A stretch of DNA of 64,000 nt from Stutzerimonas stutzeri (GCF_038561965.1 NZ_CP139348.1:4030001-4094000); one strand, 5' to 3'; positions 19,328 to 27,454 are shown, counted from the stretch's first letter. Program-made: numbers and translations. Notes: a model not told the origin generated them from the sequence alone.

Positions 19328-20502
19328 GCAAGCACCTCGACCAACGCATCGGTCACTGCGCCCTTGGAGAAGTCGTGGGCGATACGCTCCGCTTGGTGGC
19401 GCGCACGTGTTTGCGCGCTTTGCGGGTCAGCATGGATCGTACGCAGGTGCGCGGCAGCCTGTGCCACCAAGGGTTCGGCCCATTGATCGCTCGGCTTGTA
19501 GCTAGCGGCCCAGGTAGGTTCATGCACCGGCACAAGCGTGTAATCAACGGGATAGCTGAACGCAGGGTTTAGAAAATCCTGCTGGCCGCCATAGGCGGTC
19601 ATTACCACCGGCTTGCCAAGGCGTGCAGCTTCGAATGCGCCCAGGCCCCACCCTTCCGCGCGTGCGAGCGAGATGAAGCAATCACCCAATTCATGCAGGG
19701 CGAGCATTTGCGCGTCATCCAACGACTCGTCCTCGATGAGTGCGACCGTGGCCGCACGAGGGAAACGCCGGGCCATTTCGGCGACCGTCGTGGCTGGCGA
19801 AGGATGGCTCAAGCGGAACCCGTTGCGCCAATGCCGATGCCAGCGCGTGATGTCCTGGCGGCTGGTCTTGAGGATCATCAGCACCGGATCATCCACATCG
19901 AACGCCTGCCAATAGGCTTCCAGCGCAAGGTAAGGCGCCTTGCGATGCGACCAGAACCCGATGTTGTAAAACACCTGGCGCCCGTCAAGATTCAGCGAAC
20001 GGGGAAAACGAGCGCGCAACGCCGCGTGGGCTGCCTCGCCAGCCAGAGGAATATCATCGAACTGAGAAAGATGCGCGACCACGTGGATCGGCACCGTCAC
20101 CCCGGAACGGCGGAACACCTCGACATTCCACCTGCAGGGGACGATCACTCCGTCCAGCCGATTGAGGATGGCCGGCCAGTGTTCCGGCAGGCGCTCCAGC
20201 TCCCATACCGTATAACCGAAGATGAGCCGGTTCTTGCCCCGCTCCCGCTCGATGATAGGTGGGTAATACTCCGGCACTGTATGGATGAGTACCCGATCGT
20301 ACTCAATCGATTTGTTGCAGACCGAGGCCAGCTTGGCGCAGGGCCAGACGCTGCTGGTCACCGCCTCGTATTGAGCAGCGCCCGGCATCATGGGCGTCCA
20401 AGTCAGGACGACGCCTGCGTCGACCAACGCTCGAACATAGGCTTTCGCAGCGACTGCGTAGCCGGTGGTATCGCCCCAGGATATGTACTTCAGACCGCGC
20501 AT
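19324..20502 (-). CDS. Glycosyltransferase (GT-B fold)
   Basis: 392 residues. Starts MRGLKYISWGDTTGYAVAAKAYV. The GYTVWELERLP and WNVEVFRRSGV segments are seen in a class of GT4-like enzymes. The C-terminal half has SLARAEGWGLGAFEAARLGKPVV, the donor-binding region. ATG 20502 follows the upstream stop by one base; 19 further in-frame codons upstream would run into the preceding gene and were not used. Confidence 0.8.
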   Translation of the reverse strand: MRGLKYISWGDTTGYAVAAKAYVRALVDAGVVLTWTPMMPGAAQYEAVTSSVWPCAKLASVCNKSIEYDRVLIHTVPEYYPPIIERERGKNRLIFGYTVWELERLPEHWPAILNRLDGVIVPCRWNVEVFRRSGVTVPIHVVAHLSQFDDIPLAGEAAHAALRARFPRSLNLDGRQVFYNIGFWSHRKAPYLALEAYWQAFDVDDPVLMILKTSRQDITRWHRHWRNGFRLSHPSPATTVAEMARRFPRAATVALIEDESLDDAQMLALHELGDCFISLARAEGWGLGAFEAARLGKPVVMTAYGGQQDFLNPAFSYPVDYTLVPVHEPTWAASYKPSDQWAEPLVAQAAAHLRTIHADPQSAQTRARHQAERIAHDFSKGAVTDALVEVLA

Positions 20503-20503
20503 A

Positions 20504-21403
20504 TCATTTGCGCCAGGATGCGAGATGGTAGGTAACGAAGCCTTTGAACAGGCCGACAATCCGCGCGGCGAACGCTGCGCTCTTCCAGCCCTTGAACGAA
20601 AAAACCTGCAAAAGAGCCGAAACCAAAGCTCGCAAACCCCAGTTGAGAATGTGAGGTTTAGGGTTCTTGGCGATCAACGCACCGTCGCCGATTGCATAGG
20701 AGTGGAAACGACTGACGGCCCAGCGGTTCCATGGCGGAATCTTGCTCGGATGACGCATCTTGATTTGCGGGTCGTAACAAGCCTTACCGGAGCCGATATG
20801 TTCGAACATGCGATGCATCAGATCGATGCCCTCCGCCGCGGGATAAGGCGCACCGGGGCCAAATCGTTCGTCGAACCCTCCGGTCAGGATGAACAAGTCT
20901 CGACGAACAAACAGCGTCGCCTCGGTCAGGCAACCAAACATCGTGCGCCGGCAAAACACAGTCGGTGCCTGCTTCCAACGCAGCACATTCGGGGCCCCTG
21001 CCTCATCAATGGTTTGGCCAGTAATCACCTGAACCTGTGGATCGCGCGCGACGCGACTTACTTCGCTCAGCGCATTGGGCAGCAACCTGCAATCGTCATC
21101 AGGAAAGCCTAGCCAGATACCTCGAGCCAGCCTGCCACCCAAATTGCGCGCGCGGCTTGCGCCTCGAAACGAGACACGCTCATGGGTGATGAGCAGTTGC
21201 CCAGAGAACTGGTCGACGACCTCAAGCAAACGGTCATCGCCGTTCTGATCGACGACGATCACTTCGAACATCGGTGCATCCACCTGGCCGACCAAGCTCG
21301 CCAGGCACAGCGCCAGGTCGCCATCGTCATGCAGCGTCGCGATGATCAGGGAATACTGGATGGTCTTCTCGTGTTGCGCGGTAACAGACGGGCAATCTTC
21401 CAT
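20504..21403 (-). CDS. Family 2 glycosyltransferase
   Basis: 299 residues. A GT-A fold transferase: SLIIATLHDDGDLALCL, EVIVVDQNGDD, the RARNLGG motif and an Asp triplet at 102-104 (FPDDDCRL) as the metal site. LTGGFDERFGPG matches the acceptor loop of GT2 enzymes. A short hydrophobic C-terminal region (about 255-290) could associate with the membrane. First well-supported gene of the minus-strand operon; a TGATG junction at 21401-21405 couples it to a small frame upstream. Confidence 0.85.
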   Translation of the reverse strand: MEDCPSVTAQHEKTIQYSLIIATLHDDGDLALCLASLVGQVDAPMFEVIVVDQNGDDRLLEVVDQFSGQLLITHERVSFRGASRARNLGGRLARGIWLGFPDDDCRLLPNALSEVSRVARDPQVQVITGQTIDEAGAPNVLRWKQAPTVFCRRTMFGCLTEATLFVRRDLFILTGGFDERFGPGAPYPAAEGIDLMHRMFEHIGSGKACYDPQIKMRHPSKIPPWNRWAVSRFHSYAIGDGALIAKNPKPHILNWGLRALVSALLQVFSFKGWKSAAFAARIVGLFKGFVTYHLASWRK

Positions 21404-21609
21404 CACAAGCGCTTTACCGCAGTTACCGCCAACAACGGATTCAGCACAGTATTAGAAGCAAGCAGGGCAGCACTCCACCTAGGCGCAACTGCGGTCGCGC
21501 CGAGCCAGGCATACCAGAAAACAATTAGCGACCCGATCCTGCTTTCGCTTGCTACCCATTGCCCACCAAATGGGCGAGGCGCACTACCAGCCTTCCACAC
21601 TGCGACCAC
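21403..21609 (-). CDS. Possible 68-residue remnant or leader frame
   Basis: A GTG-initiated frame whose TGA overlaps the ATG of the first glycosyltransferase (TGATG), the coupling seen throughout this operon. The product is hydrophobic in its C-terminal half and resembles nothing I recognise. It could be the truncated 3' end of a lost upstream gene or chance. Not reliable on its own. Confidence 0.25.
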   Translation of the reverse strand: MVAVWKAGSAPRPFGGQWVASESRIGSLIVFWYAWLGATAVAPRWSAALLASNTVLNPLLAVTAVKRL

Positions 21610-21993
21610 CGTCTACCTCGCCTTCCAGTCCTGGATCACGGCAAGCATCACCACGGATGACAAGCCTCTCCTGCTAGTAGACCGCTGCTGAAGCAAAGTT
21701 ACTTAACAACGGTTATGCCATGCATAGCGCATCGAGGAAGTTCGATGTAGGCCACTAATGTGACCGTGACCGGTCTCAGGTAGATAGCATTGCCGTAAGG
21801 CTCACTTTTGACAGTCCCTCCTTCTCGCGGCATTGGGGACCAAGCGCGCTCCTGCTCAACCCCAACACATCGGCGTTGGTGCCTGGCTCGTATCCAGCTC
21901 AGATCAAACAGATTTTTTCGAAAGCGAGACGCCCCCGAATGGCAACCTGACGCAGATAGTGGCTACGACGGCTACTCAATTTCACCAAGCAGG
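21610..21993 (+). other. Gene-poor stretch between glycan operon and tRNA
   Basis: No convincing gene in either direction. The glycan operon promoter must be here or just inside, but I could not pick a -10/-35 pair with confidence. The region separates the minus-strand operon from the tRNA promoter. Confidence 0.5.
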
Positions 21994-22022
21994 TTGGCGC
22001 ACCAGGACACCGCCGGTATAAT
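21994..22022 (+). promoter_or_regulatory. Promoter of tRNA-Ile(CAU)
   Basis: TTGGCG at 21994-21999 and a perfect TATAAT at 22017-22022 with a 17-base spacer; the mature tRNA starts 14 bases after the -10. A strong sigma-70 promoter by sequence. Confidence 0.8.
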
Positions 22023-22035
22023 CCGCCGGCTTTTG

Positions 22036-22112
22036 GGGCCTATAGCTCAGTTGGTTAGAGCAGAGGACTCATAATCCTTTGGTCCACGGTTCGAGTCCGT
22101 GTGGGCCCACCA
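22036..22112 (+). tRNA. tRNA-Ile (CAU anticodon, Ile2)
   Basis: 77 bases including an encoded CCA. Acceptor stem GGGCCTA pairs with TGGGCCC (one G-U); the D-loop has GG, the anticodon CAT is at 22070-22072, and the T-arm has GGTTCGAGTCC. The ACTCATAATC anticodon arm is that of Ile2, whose C34 is modified to lysidine to read AUA, not that of elongator Met. In relatives it closely follows rpoD; here a 9-kb operon lies between. Its 3' end is the target of the integrations downstream. Confidence 0.93.
22067..22112 (+). repeat. Direct repeat copy 1 (attachment site inside tRNA)
   Basis: The last 46 bases of the tRNA, from the anticodon loop to CCA, are repeated exactly at 31265-31310 and partly at 32985-33011. 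This is the usual attachment-site footprint of a tyrosine-recombinase element, with the intact tRNA kept on the 5' side. Confidence 0.9.
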
Positions 22113-22117
22113 AATCC

Positions 22118-22143
22118 AAAGCCGCGCACTGCGCGGCTTTTTT
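22118..22143 (+). terminator. tRNA-Ile terminator
   Basis: AAAGCCGCGC (22118-22127) pairs with GCGCGGCTTT (22131-22140) around a three-base loop and is followed by further T residues. The same hairpin is duplicated at 31316-31340. Confidence 0.9.
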
Positions 22144-22213
22144 GTGCACGATGGAAAAGTGGCCCGCACTCCCTAGTTCAATCCTGCAGTTCGACAGCGA
22201 GCCGAGTAGGCGG

Positions 22214-22244
22214 GTTATTCGGCTCACTATATGAGCCGAATAAC
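22214..22244 (+). promoter_or_regulatory. Perfect 13-bp palindrome upstream of the Fic remnant
   Basis: GTTATTCGGCTCA (22214-22226) and TGAGCCGAATAAC (22232-22244) are exact inverted copies around five bases. A third half-site, TAATCGGCTCA, lies at 22250-22260. The position just before a Fic gene that carries its own winged-helix C-terminus suggests an autoregulatory operator. The function is inferred. Confidence 0.6.
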
Positions 22245-22278
22245 CTCACTAATCGGCTCACAGACGAGCAGCCCCCGA

Positions 22279-22785
22279 ATGACCCACGCTGGATCTGGCA
22301 GCAGCCCAGTTGGCCGCACTTCAGTTGACAGGCCGATGCACACGCCCCGCTGCTGCGCGCCTGCGCTCAGGGGCGCTTGCTCGGCATGCCCGATGCCATT
22401 GGTGGTGATACCGAAGAGTCTGGAGCAAGCCCTTGCCCGTATCGACAGAGTGCTGGCCAAAGCTCGCTTCTGGCAGAAGCACCGCGGCCAGCCCCTCTCC
22501 ACCGAACAAATCAAAATGCTCAATCGCCTGCTGGATGGCGGCGAACGAGGCTTTGAGGACGGTATCAGCGCCGCTCAATACCAGACCGCGGCCAGGGTTT
22601 CCAAAGCCACTGCTACCCGTCATTTAAGCGGGCTCCTGGAAAAGGGCTGCCTGGCGCGACTGCCTGGCGGTTGGCGCAGCACACGTTATCGCGTGAGCGC
22701 TGACGGAGGAGATACAGAGGAGTACTGCTCACACCTTAATCAACCCACGAGCACAGCACAGTCAGGCTGGAGATGCACCGGATGA
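22279..22785 (+). pseudogene. Decayed Fic family gene (DUF4172 N-terminus plus winged-helix C-terminus)
   Basis: The N-terminal motif WIWQQPSWPHF is encoded at 22290-22322, followed by an in-frame TGA, then PLLRACAQGRLLGMPDAI in the same frame (about 22351-22405). After about 22415 the similarity jumps to another frame with ALARIDRVLAKARFWQKH, KMLNRLLDGG and a winged-helix segment (RVSKATATRHLSGLLEKG). These are the two ends of DUF4172-type Fic AMP-transferase proteins. The catalytic HxFxxGNGR core, normally about 200 residues in between, is absent. ATG 22279 is one base out of frame with the start. So there are at least a frameshift, a nonsense codon and a large internal deletion. Confidence 0.75.
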
Positions 22786-22982
22786 CGAACTCAGGGTGCT
22801 TTTAAAGTTGAAAACGCCTTTTAAAAAGCAGAAGCAGTCCCAAGCCTCCTACCAGATAAGGTCCTCACCCGACGCAAGATACCTAACAGCAGACGGTGAC
22901 CATCGCCACAATTTAGCGAAGGCGACAAAAGCTGGCCGGACGACACGCGTAGGATCCGCGTACGTAAACAGGGAGCAACACC

Positions 22983-24299
22983 ATGAGCGGAAAACCGGCG
23001 GCTCGCCAAACTGACCCCACCTCTTGCCCAGTGCCGGGCCATGGCACAAACCCCATCGCAGCAGGCTCACCGAACGTCTTCTTCGATAACCTGCCGGCTG
23101 CACGGATGAGCGATACGTCAGCCTGCGGAAGCCCAATAGTCGGGGCTGTCGCAAGCACTGTATTGATCAACGGCCTGCCCGCCGCGACACTTGGGAGCAC
23201 GGGTGGCCATGGGAGCGTGATCATCGGCGGATCAGCTAGCGTGATCATTGGGGACTCCCCAGTAGCCGCACCCTTCACCGCGCCAACCTCACTAGCGCTG
23301 GCAGCGGCCGCAGCCGCAGCGGCTACTGTTAAGACACCAGACAGGCAACCATCGGCTACGGCTCTCACGGCACAACCCGCACAGCCAGCCGCACCGCTGG
23401 CCCCATCTACGCCGGCGATAGATCGAATCGCTGCGGCCGAGAAGATCCTGGACGACTTCGAATACTCAGTGCCCAAAGGGCGCGTGTTTAATGATCGCGG
23501 CTACCCCAAGGGAGGTCCGGGAGACCCATTCGAAAAGCAGCAAATCCTTGATCAGCTTCGGCTACGAGTCGCACGCGCGCACGGCAGACAGACCAATAGC
23601 CAGATGCGCCTTCCGGTCTACCCGGATCAAGACCGAACATCGTTATGTGGCCCTGCTGTCTTCTTCTATGCACTGTTGATGGATAGGCCAGACCTATACG
23701 CGCAATCCATCATCGATTTGTGGGAAACGGGAGAAACGACAATTGGCCACCTACACATCAAGCCCAGTTATGCCTGCTGCAACCCTAAGAACTTTAGCAA
23801 CAAGGCACCGGGCGACCGTATACCCCCAATAGATTGGATCTCCCTGGCAAGTCTGCGAGATAGCGAGAACGGGTTATTGAACTACGACTCGCCGGACGAT
23901 CAGGCCGCAGGGATCACCTTTCCTGGCGCGATTGAATCGTGGTTCGTGAAAGCTGGCGCATCAGTTGTATTCAACAACATCCAGCTTGGCAGCGTAAACC
24001 TGGATCGCTTACTCGAACTGCTTGGTTTTGTAGCCACCGCACATCACGTTGTGTCGCTCGTAAATGCGGCCATGGTTGATGGTGGGGCGGGGGTCGGGAA
24101 GAACCACTGGATTTTGTGGGAGGGTACTCCCGAAACATCAAATGGCGTCATCACACCCGCCACATCGCTGGAAGAAACAATTACCCACTCCAACTTTTTC
24201 TCTTGGGGAATGGTTGGGCATCTGGTAACCCGTGGCTATCGGCTAGACCAGTTGCTCGACAAGATTTTTGGTGGCCAGGTATTCACCCGAATTCCATAA
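22983..24299 (+). CDS. PAAR-domain protein with probable cysteine-peptidase C-terminus (candidate T6SS effector)
   Basis: 438 residues. Residues 1-95 are a PAAR-like tip domain (RQTDPTSCPVPGHG start and repeated GS.V-type turns). 96-145 is an Ala/Pro-rich linker. From about 147 onward is a separate domain in which DRTSLCGPAVFFYALL places Cys222 at a helix start and GKNHWILWEG places His375 on a strand, the order expected for a papain-like or NlpC-like cysteine peptidase or amidase. PAAR proteins cap the type VI spike and carry toxins. No vgrG, hcp or adaptor gene is near, so it would be an orphan cargo. GGGAG precedes the ATG. The lipoprotein gene 17 bases downstream is the likely immunity gene. 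Enzyme class is inference. Confidence 0.78.
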   Translation: MSGKPAARQTDPTSCPVPGHGTNPIAAGSPNVFFDNLPAARMSDTSACGSPIVGAVASTVLINGLPAATLGSTGGHGSVIIGGSASVIIGDSPVAAPFTAPTSLALAAAAAAAATVKTPDRQPSATALTAQPAQPAAPLAPSTPAIDRIAAAEKILDDFEYSVPKGRVFNDRGYPKGGPGDPFEKQQILDQLRLRVARAHGRQTNSQMRLPVYPDQDRTSLCGPAVFFYALLMDRPDLYAQSIIDLWETGETTIGHLHIKPSYACCNPKNFSNKAPGDRIPPIDWISLASLRDSENGLLNYDSPDDQAAGITFPGAIESWFVKAGASVVFNNIQLGSVNLDRLLELLGFVATAHHVVSLVNAAMVDGGAGVGKNHWILWEGTPETSNGVITPATSLEETITHSNFFSWGMVGHLVTRGYRLDQLLDKIFGGQVFTRIP

Positions 24300-24316
24300 C
24301 GCAGAAGGAAATGCAC

Positions 24317-24712
24317 ATGAGATTTAGGTCATTCGCCATTGGCGGATTGGTGATGATGTTGTCCGGCTGTGAAGCTGTGATGTTTGGCAGTGTCCTTGCC
24401 GGCTGCGCTACCAGACCAGAACCAAAATTAATGCCTACGGAGCTTCCGATCGCCGAAGTAGGGACGCCATATAGCGTTCGGGTTGATGTGGTCGACGCAA
24501 GCACCCCTATTAGCAAACTGCTAGTGGCTCCAGCCCACCCCCTGCCTGAAGGCTTGGCGTTGAGCCATGAAACAAGGAAAAAGCATGGCCTCATCCAAGG
24601 GACACCGACTAAAACCGGTTCCTATGACGTACTGGTATACGGGAACACCTTCGGCACCCAATGCGCGGGGCAAGATGTGGAACGACTTTATAAACTCGAA
24701 GTGATGCCATAG
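24317..24712 (+). CDS. Lipoprotein with Ig-like fold, candidate immunity protein
   Basis: 131 residues. The signal peptide MRFRSFAIGGLVMM leads to LSGC (Cys18); a second possible lipobox, VLAGC, ends at Cys30. The remainder resembles a bacterial Ig-like (He_PIG) domain: LPEGLALS, GLIQGTPTKTGSYDVLV. ATG 24317 has AAGGAA six bases upstream, whereas the ATG at 24311 touches it. Starting 17 bases after the PAAR gene and lipid-anchored facing the periplasm, it fits an immunity protein against a periplasm-acting effector. No direct evidence of that role. Confidence 0.65.
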   Translation: MRFRSFAIGGLVMMLSGCEAVMFGSVLAGCATRPEPKLMPTELPIAEVGTPYSVRVDVVDASTPISKLLVAPAHPLPEGLALSHETRKKHGLIQGTPTKTGSYDVLVYGNTFGTQCAGQDVERLYKLEVMP

Positions 24713-25065
24713 CGGAGGTTTCAACAATGAGGCCTCAGGTTGGGCCTGACTAGACAGTGAGCCGAACAGGCTCGCTATGCAGCATTGATGCTGTCGCATA
24801 GTAGTCACACGCAGGGAGTCCGTCCGACCTGAAGTAACCTGACCTATTCCCGCTACGACTATGGGCATCATGCGTCGGTAATTCGCGGACGCGAAATCAA
24901 CATCTGAGGCCTCGGGCCGATATGCACGCCCGACAATCGGACGCGGCCAAAACTAAACATGTGCGCATGCGAACTTTCACCGCATGGGTTCTACCCCGTT
25001 CGCCCCGCCTGGACTGTAGATTCGCCGACTGGCGTGCCGGCTAGGATGCTGGAGTTCAAGCCGCA
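24713..25065 (+). other. Intergenic stretch, no gene seen
   Basis: About 350 bases with no supported frame on either strand. It contains scattered GAGCCGAA-like pieces (around 24760-24775) reminiscent of the Fic palindrome half-site, too imperfect to call. Confidence 0.4.
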
Positions 25066-25662
25066 ATGAAACCCAGGATCAGAAAGCTACTAGGGTGCGC
25101 CGCTATTGCCGTCAGCCTGGCCGCTGCGCCTAATCTAAACGCCAAGGAGGGCGAGATGCCTAAGAAAATGATGATGTACTACGGCGGCTTTGAAATCGAA
25201 GATATGTTCGATGCGAGCCAGTGGTTTACTCGCGGTATGTACAAAACGCGAAACATTGAAGCCGATGGAGGCGCCAGTAATGTCACCATGCTGCGTAGCC
25301 AGCCCAAGCCGTTTACCCGCGAGCAGCTAAGCGAACTCCCGTATGCCGCAGCCGAGGCATTCGATGCCAGCGATCTCGAAAGCGTAGATACCGAGGCATT
25401 CGTTCTTAACCCTCCAGAGCTTGGCCATCGCATCCGCTACGCCTACAGCGCATTTGCCGAGCCGAACAAGCCTGAAGACTATTACTACCTCTACTTGGAT
25501 CTAGCCGGTAGACGTTTTGCAGTCACCTTTTCTCGCGATGCTCAAAGTGGTGAGAACCTCACCGGGAAGGCCGTCAAGGAAATCATTGGCGATTACGCCT
25601 CGCAAGCCGAGCACCGTAAAGCCTTCGCCGAAATAGACGAGTTCGAGCGTAAAGCACACTGA
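25066..25662 (+). CDS. Exported hypothetical protein
   Basis: 198 residues with a Sec signal peptide (KPRIRKLLGCAAIAVSLAAAPNLNA, cleavage likely after the NLNA). The mature part is acidic and aromatic-rich (YYGGFEIEDMFD; EDYYYLYLDLAGRRF) with no family I recognise. A GGAG lies 12 bases before the ATG. It is 42 bases upstream of a CHAP-domain gene in the same direction, so they may form a pair of periplasmic proteins. Confidence 0.7.
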   Translation: MKPRIRKLLGCAAIAVSLAAAPNLNAKEGEMPKKMMMYYGGFEIEDMFDASQWFTRGMYKTRNIEADGGASNVTMLRSQPKPFTREQLSELPYAAAEAFDASDLESVDTEAFVLNPPELGHRIRYAYSAFAEPNKPEDYYYLYLDLAGRRFAVTFSRDAQSGENLTGKAVKEIIGDYASQAEHRKAFAEIDEFERKAH

Positions 25663-25704
25663 CTGCCACAGTGCCGCGCCAACTCCGCGGCAGCGAGTTT
25701 TGAT

Positions 25705-26355
25705 ATGAGAAAACGCCTACGCACCTGGCTCATTGCCGGTGCGCTACTGCCGCTGGCCGCGCTGGCGGTTTATGCCGCCGTTACCCGAATAGATCCCAAT
25801 CCCCGGCATTCCATCGGCGAGCAACTCGATGAGCTAAACGGCGTAGCCATTTACTACAACGGTGGGGTCAATACGGTGCAAGGCCGTAACCTGACTCAGG
25901 ACGGATACAACCTCGGGCTTCGCTTTCAATGCGTTGAGTTCGTCAAACGCTACTACTTCGAACGCCACGGCCACCGCATGCCCGATACCTACGGGCATGC
26001 CAAAGACTTCTTTGATCGTCGCGTCGGTGATGGCAGCATGAATGCCAAGCGCGGCATGTTGCAGTTCACCAACGGCAGCACCATGCCGCCGCAGGCAGAC
26101 GATTTACTGGTGTTCGCCCCCTCACTGCTCAACCGCTACGGGCACGTCGCGATCATTGCCAGCGTCGGCAGCGACGCACTGGAGATAGCTCAACAAAACC
26201 CAGGGCCTTTTGGCCGTTCCAGGGAAAGTCTGGCCCTAGCCCACCGTGACGGCCGCTGGTATCTCGGAAATGACAAGGTGCAAGGTTGGCTCCGGCTGCC
26301 TACTGCGGATGAACAATACCCAACGCAAAATCCAAGTGCCGGATTGGTTCACTAG
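25705..26355 (+). CDS. Membrane-anchored CHAP-domain amidase (glutathionylspermidine-amidase-like)
   Basis: 216 residues. An N-terminal signal anchor (about 7-26) is followed by a CHAP domain: FQCVEFVKRYYFERHG with Cys76 as the nucleophile, DDLLVF, then RYGHVAII with His147, and EIAQQN supplying the polar third residue. The pattern is close to the amidase half of glutathionylspermidine synthetase, but the signal anchor puts this copy outside the cytoplasm, where a peptidoglycan or peptide substrate is more likely. Function inferred from motif. Confidence 0.75.
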   Translation: MRKRLRTWLIAGALLPLAALAVYAAVTRIDPNPRHSIGEQLDELNGVAIYYNGGVNTVQGRNLTQDGYNLGLRFQCVEFVKRYYFERHGHRMPDTYGHAKDFFDRRVGDGSMNAKRGMLQFTNGSTMPPQADDLLVFAPSLLNRYGHVAIIASVGSDALEIAQQNPGPFGRSRESLALAHRDGRWYLGNDKVQGWLRLPTADEQYPTQNPSAGLVH

Positions 26356-26512
26356 CTACGCTGTGTAGGGTCTGCAGGAGCGATAAATGACGAATTCGAG
26401 CCTTAATGGCAGCGCATCGAAATGGCTCTAGATCAACAGAAATAAAGGTTCGTTCAACTACACTCGCTTTCGGTAAGATCCGGCAAGTTGCTGAATCAAT
26501 CGAGGCAGAGAA

Positions 26513-27283
26513 ATGGACTTCACCCCGATCATCGCGCAAGTGTGGGGCACGCTGGGTTGGTTTATCCCGCTGTTCCTGCTGATAGGCCTGTTCAAGTCGC
26601 CTTGGGCCAAGGGTCATATTGGTGAACTCCTGGTGCGGCTGTTTGCCCGTTGGCAACTGGATAAGCGGACCTACCGCCGCCTGCACAACGTCACGCTGAA
26701 TACGCCAGACGGCACCACGCAGATCGACCACGTATTCCTCTCGCCCTACGGCATCTTCGTGCTGGAAACGAAGAACATGAGTGGCTGGATCTTCGGCAGC
26801 GAGAAGCAGGCGCAGTGGACGCAGAAGCTCTACAAACGCACGTTCAAATTCCAGAACCCGCTGCGGCAGAATTACAAGCACCTCAAAGCCCTGGAAGCCA
26901 CCCTCGGCGTAGACCCCGAGCACTTGCACTCGGTAATCACCTTTGTCGGCGGCAGCACCTTCAAAACCGAAGTGCCGCCCAACGTGACCCAGGGCATCGG
27001 CTTTATCCGCGATATCAAGTCATTCCAGCAGCCGGTATTCAGCGAGGCTGAAGTCGACGCGATGCTGCGAGCCTTGCTAACCGGCCGCCGCGCGCCAACC
27101 CTCGCCACCCACCGCGAGCATGTGCAAAACGTTAAACGTCGTAGTGACCCAACAGCCGAGCGGCAGTGCCCTAAATGCGGCAGCGCGTTACTGATTCGTA
27201 CAGTGAAATCAGGAGCTAAAGCGGGGGCGAAGTTTTGGGGGTGCTCGGCATTTCCTAAGTGTCGGACGATGCAGAGCCTATGA
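26513..27283 (+). CDS. NERD-domain nuclease with topoisomerase-type zinc finger
   Basis: 256 residues. One membrane segment (about 10-27), then a NERD nuclease-related domain with GTTQIDHVFLSPYGIFVLETK carrying the D, E and K of the restriction-endonuclease-like core. At the C-terminus is a four-cysteine finger of the topoisomerase I type (CPKCG ... FWGCSAFPKC, about 218-250). NERD proteins are predicted DNA nucleases often found in plasmids and islands. It precedes the SIR2-HerA genes by 171 bases on the same strand; whether it belongs to that system is unknown. Confidence 0.85.
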   Translation: MDFTPIIAQVWGTLGWFIPLFLLIGLFKSPWAKGHIGELLVRLFARWQLDKRTYRRLHNVTLNTPDGTTQIDHVFLSPYGIFVLETKNMSGWIFGSEKQAQWTQKLYKRTFKFQNPLRQNYKHLKALEATLGVDPEHLHSVITFVGGSTFKTEVPPNVTQGIGFIRDIKSFQQPVFSEAEVDAMLRALLTGRRAPTLATHREHVQNVKRRSDPTAERQCPKCGSALLIRTVKSGAKAGAKFWGCSAFPKCRTMQSL

Positions 27284-27454
27284 AAGGCCGCAGCGTAGGG
27301 TTGGAAATCGTGGATGCCCCACCAATGGGGCTTGAATAAATATAGGCCCGGAGCCCGGAAACAGCGACTTGAGATATGCATTGCATTTCACCACGACCAT
27401 CGAGAGTTGATCGTGTGTTGTATCCAGATAATAAAGCCCAAGGGAACTGAAGCT

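Noticed and set aside
22231..22785. Intact 184-residue HTH protein
   Set aside because: The first 60 residues have no resemblance to the family and read through the Fic N-terminal remnant in another frame; treated as a pseudogene.
24760..24780. Second operator like the Fic palindrome
   Set aside because: GAGCCGAA and GGCTCGC pieces are present but not arranged as a clean inverted repeat.
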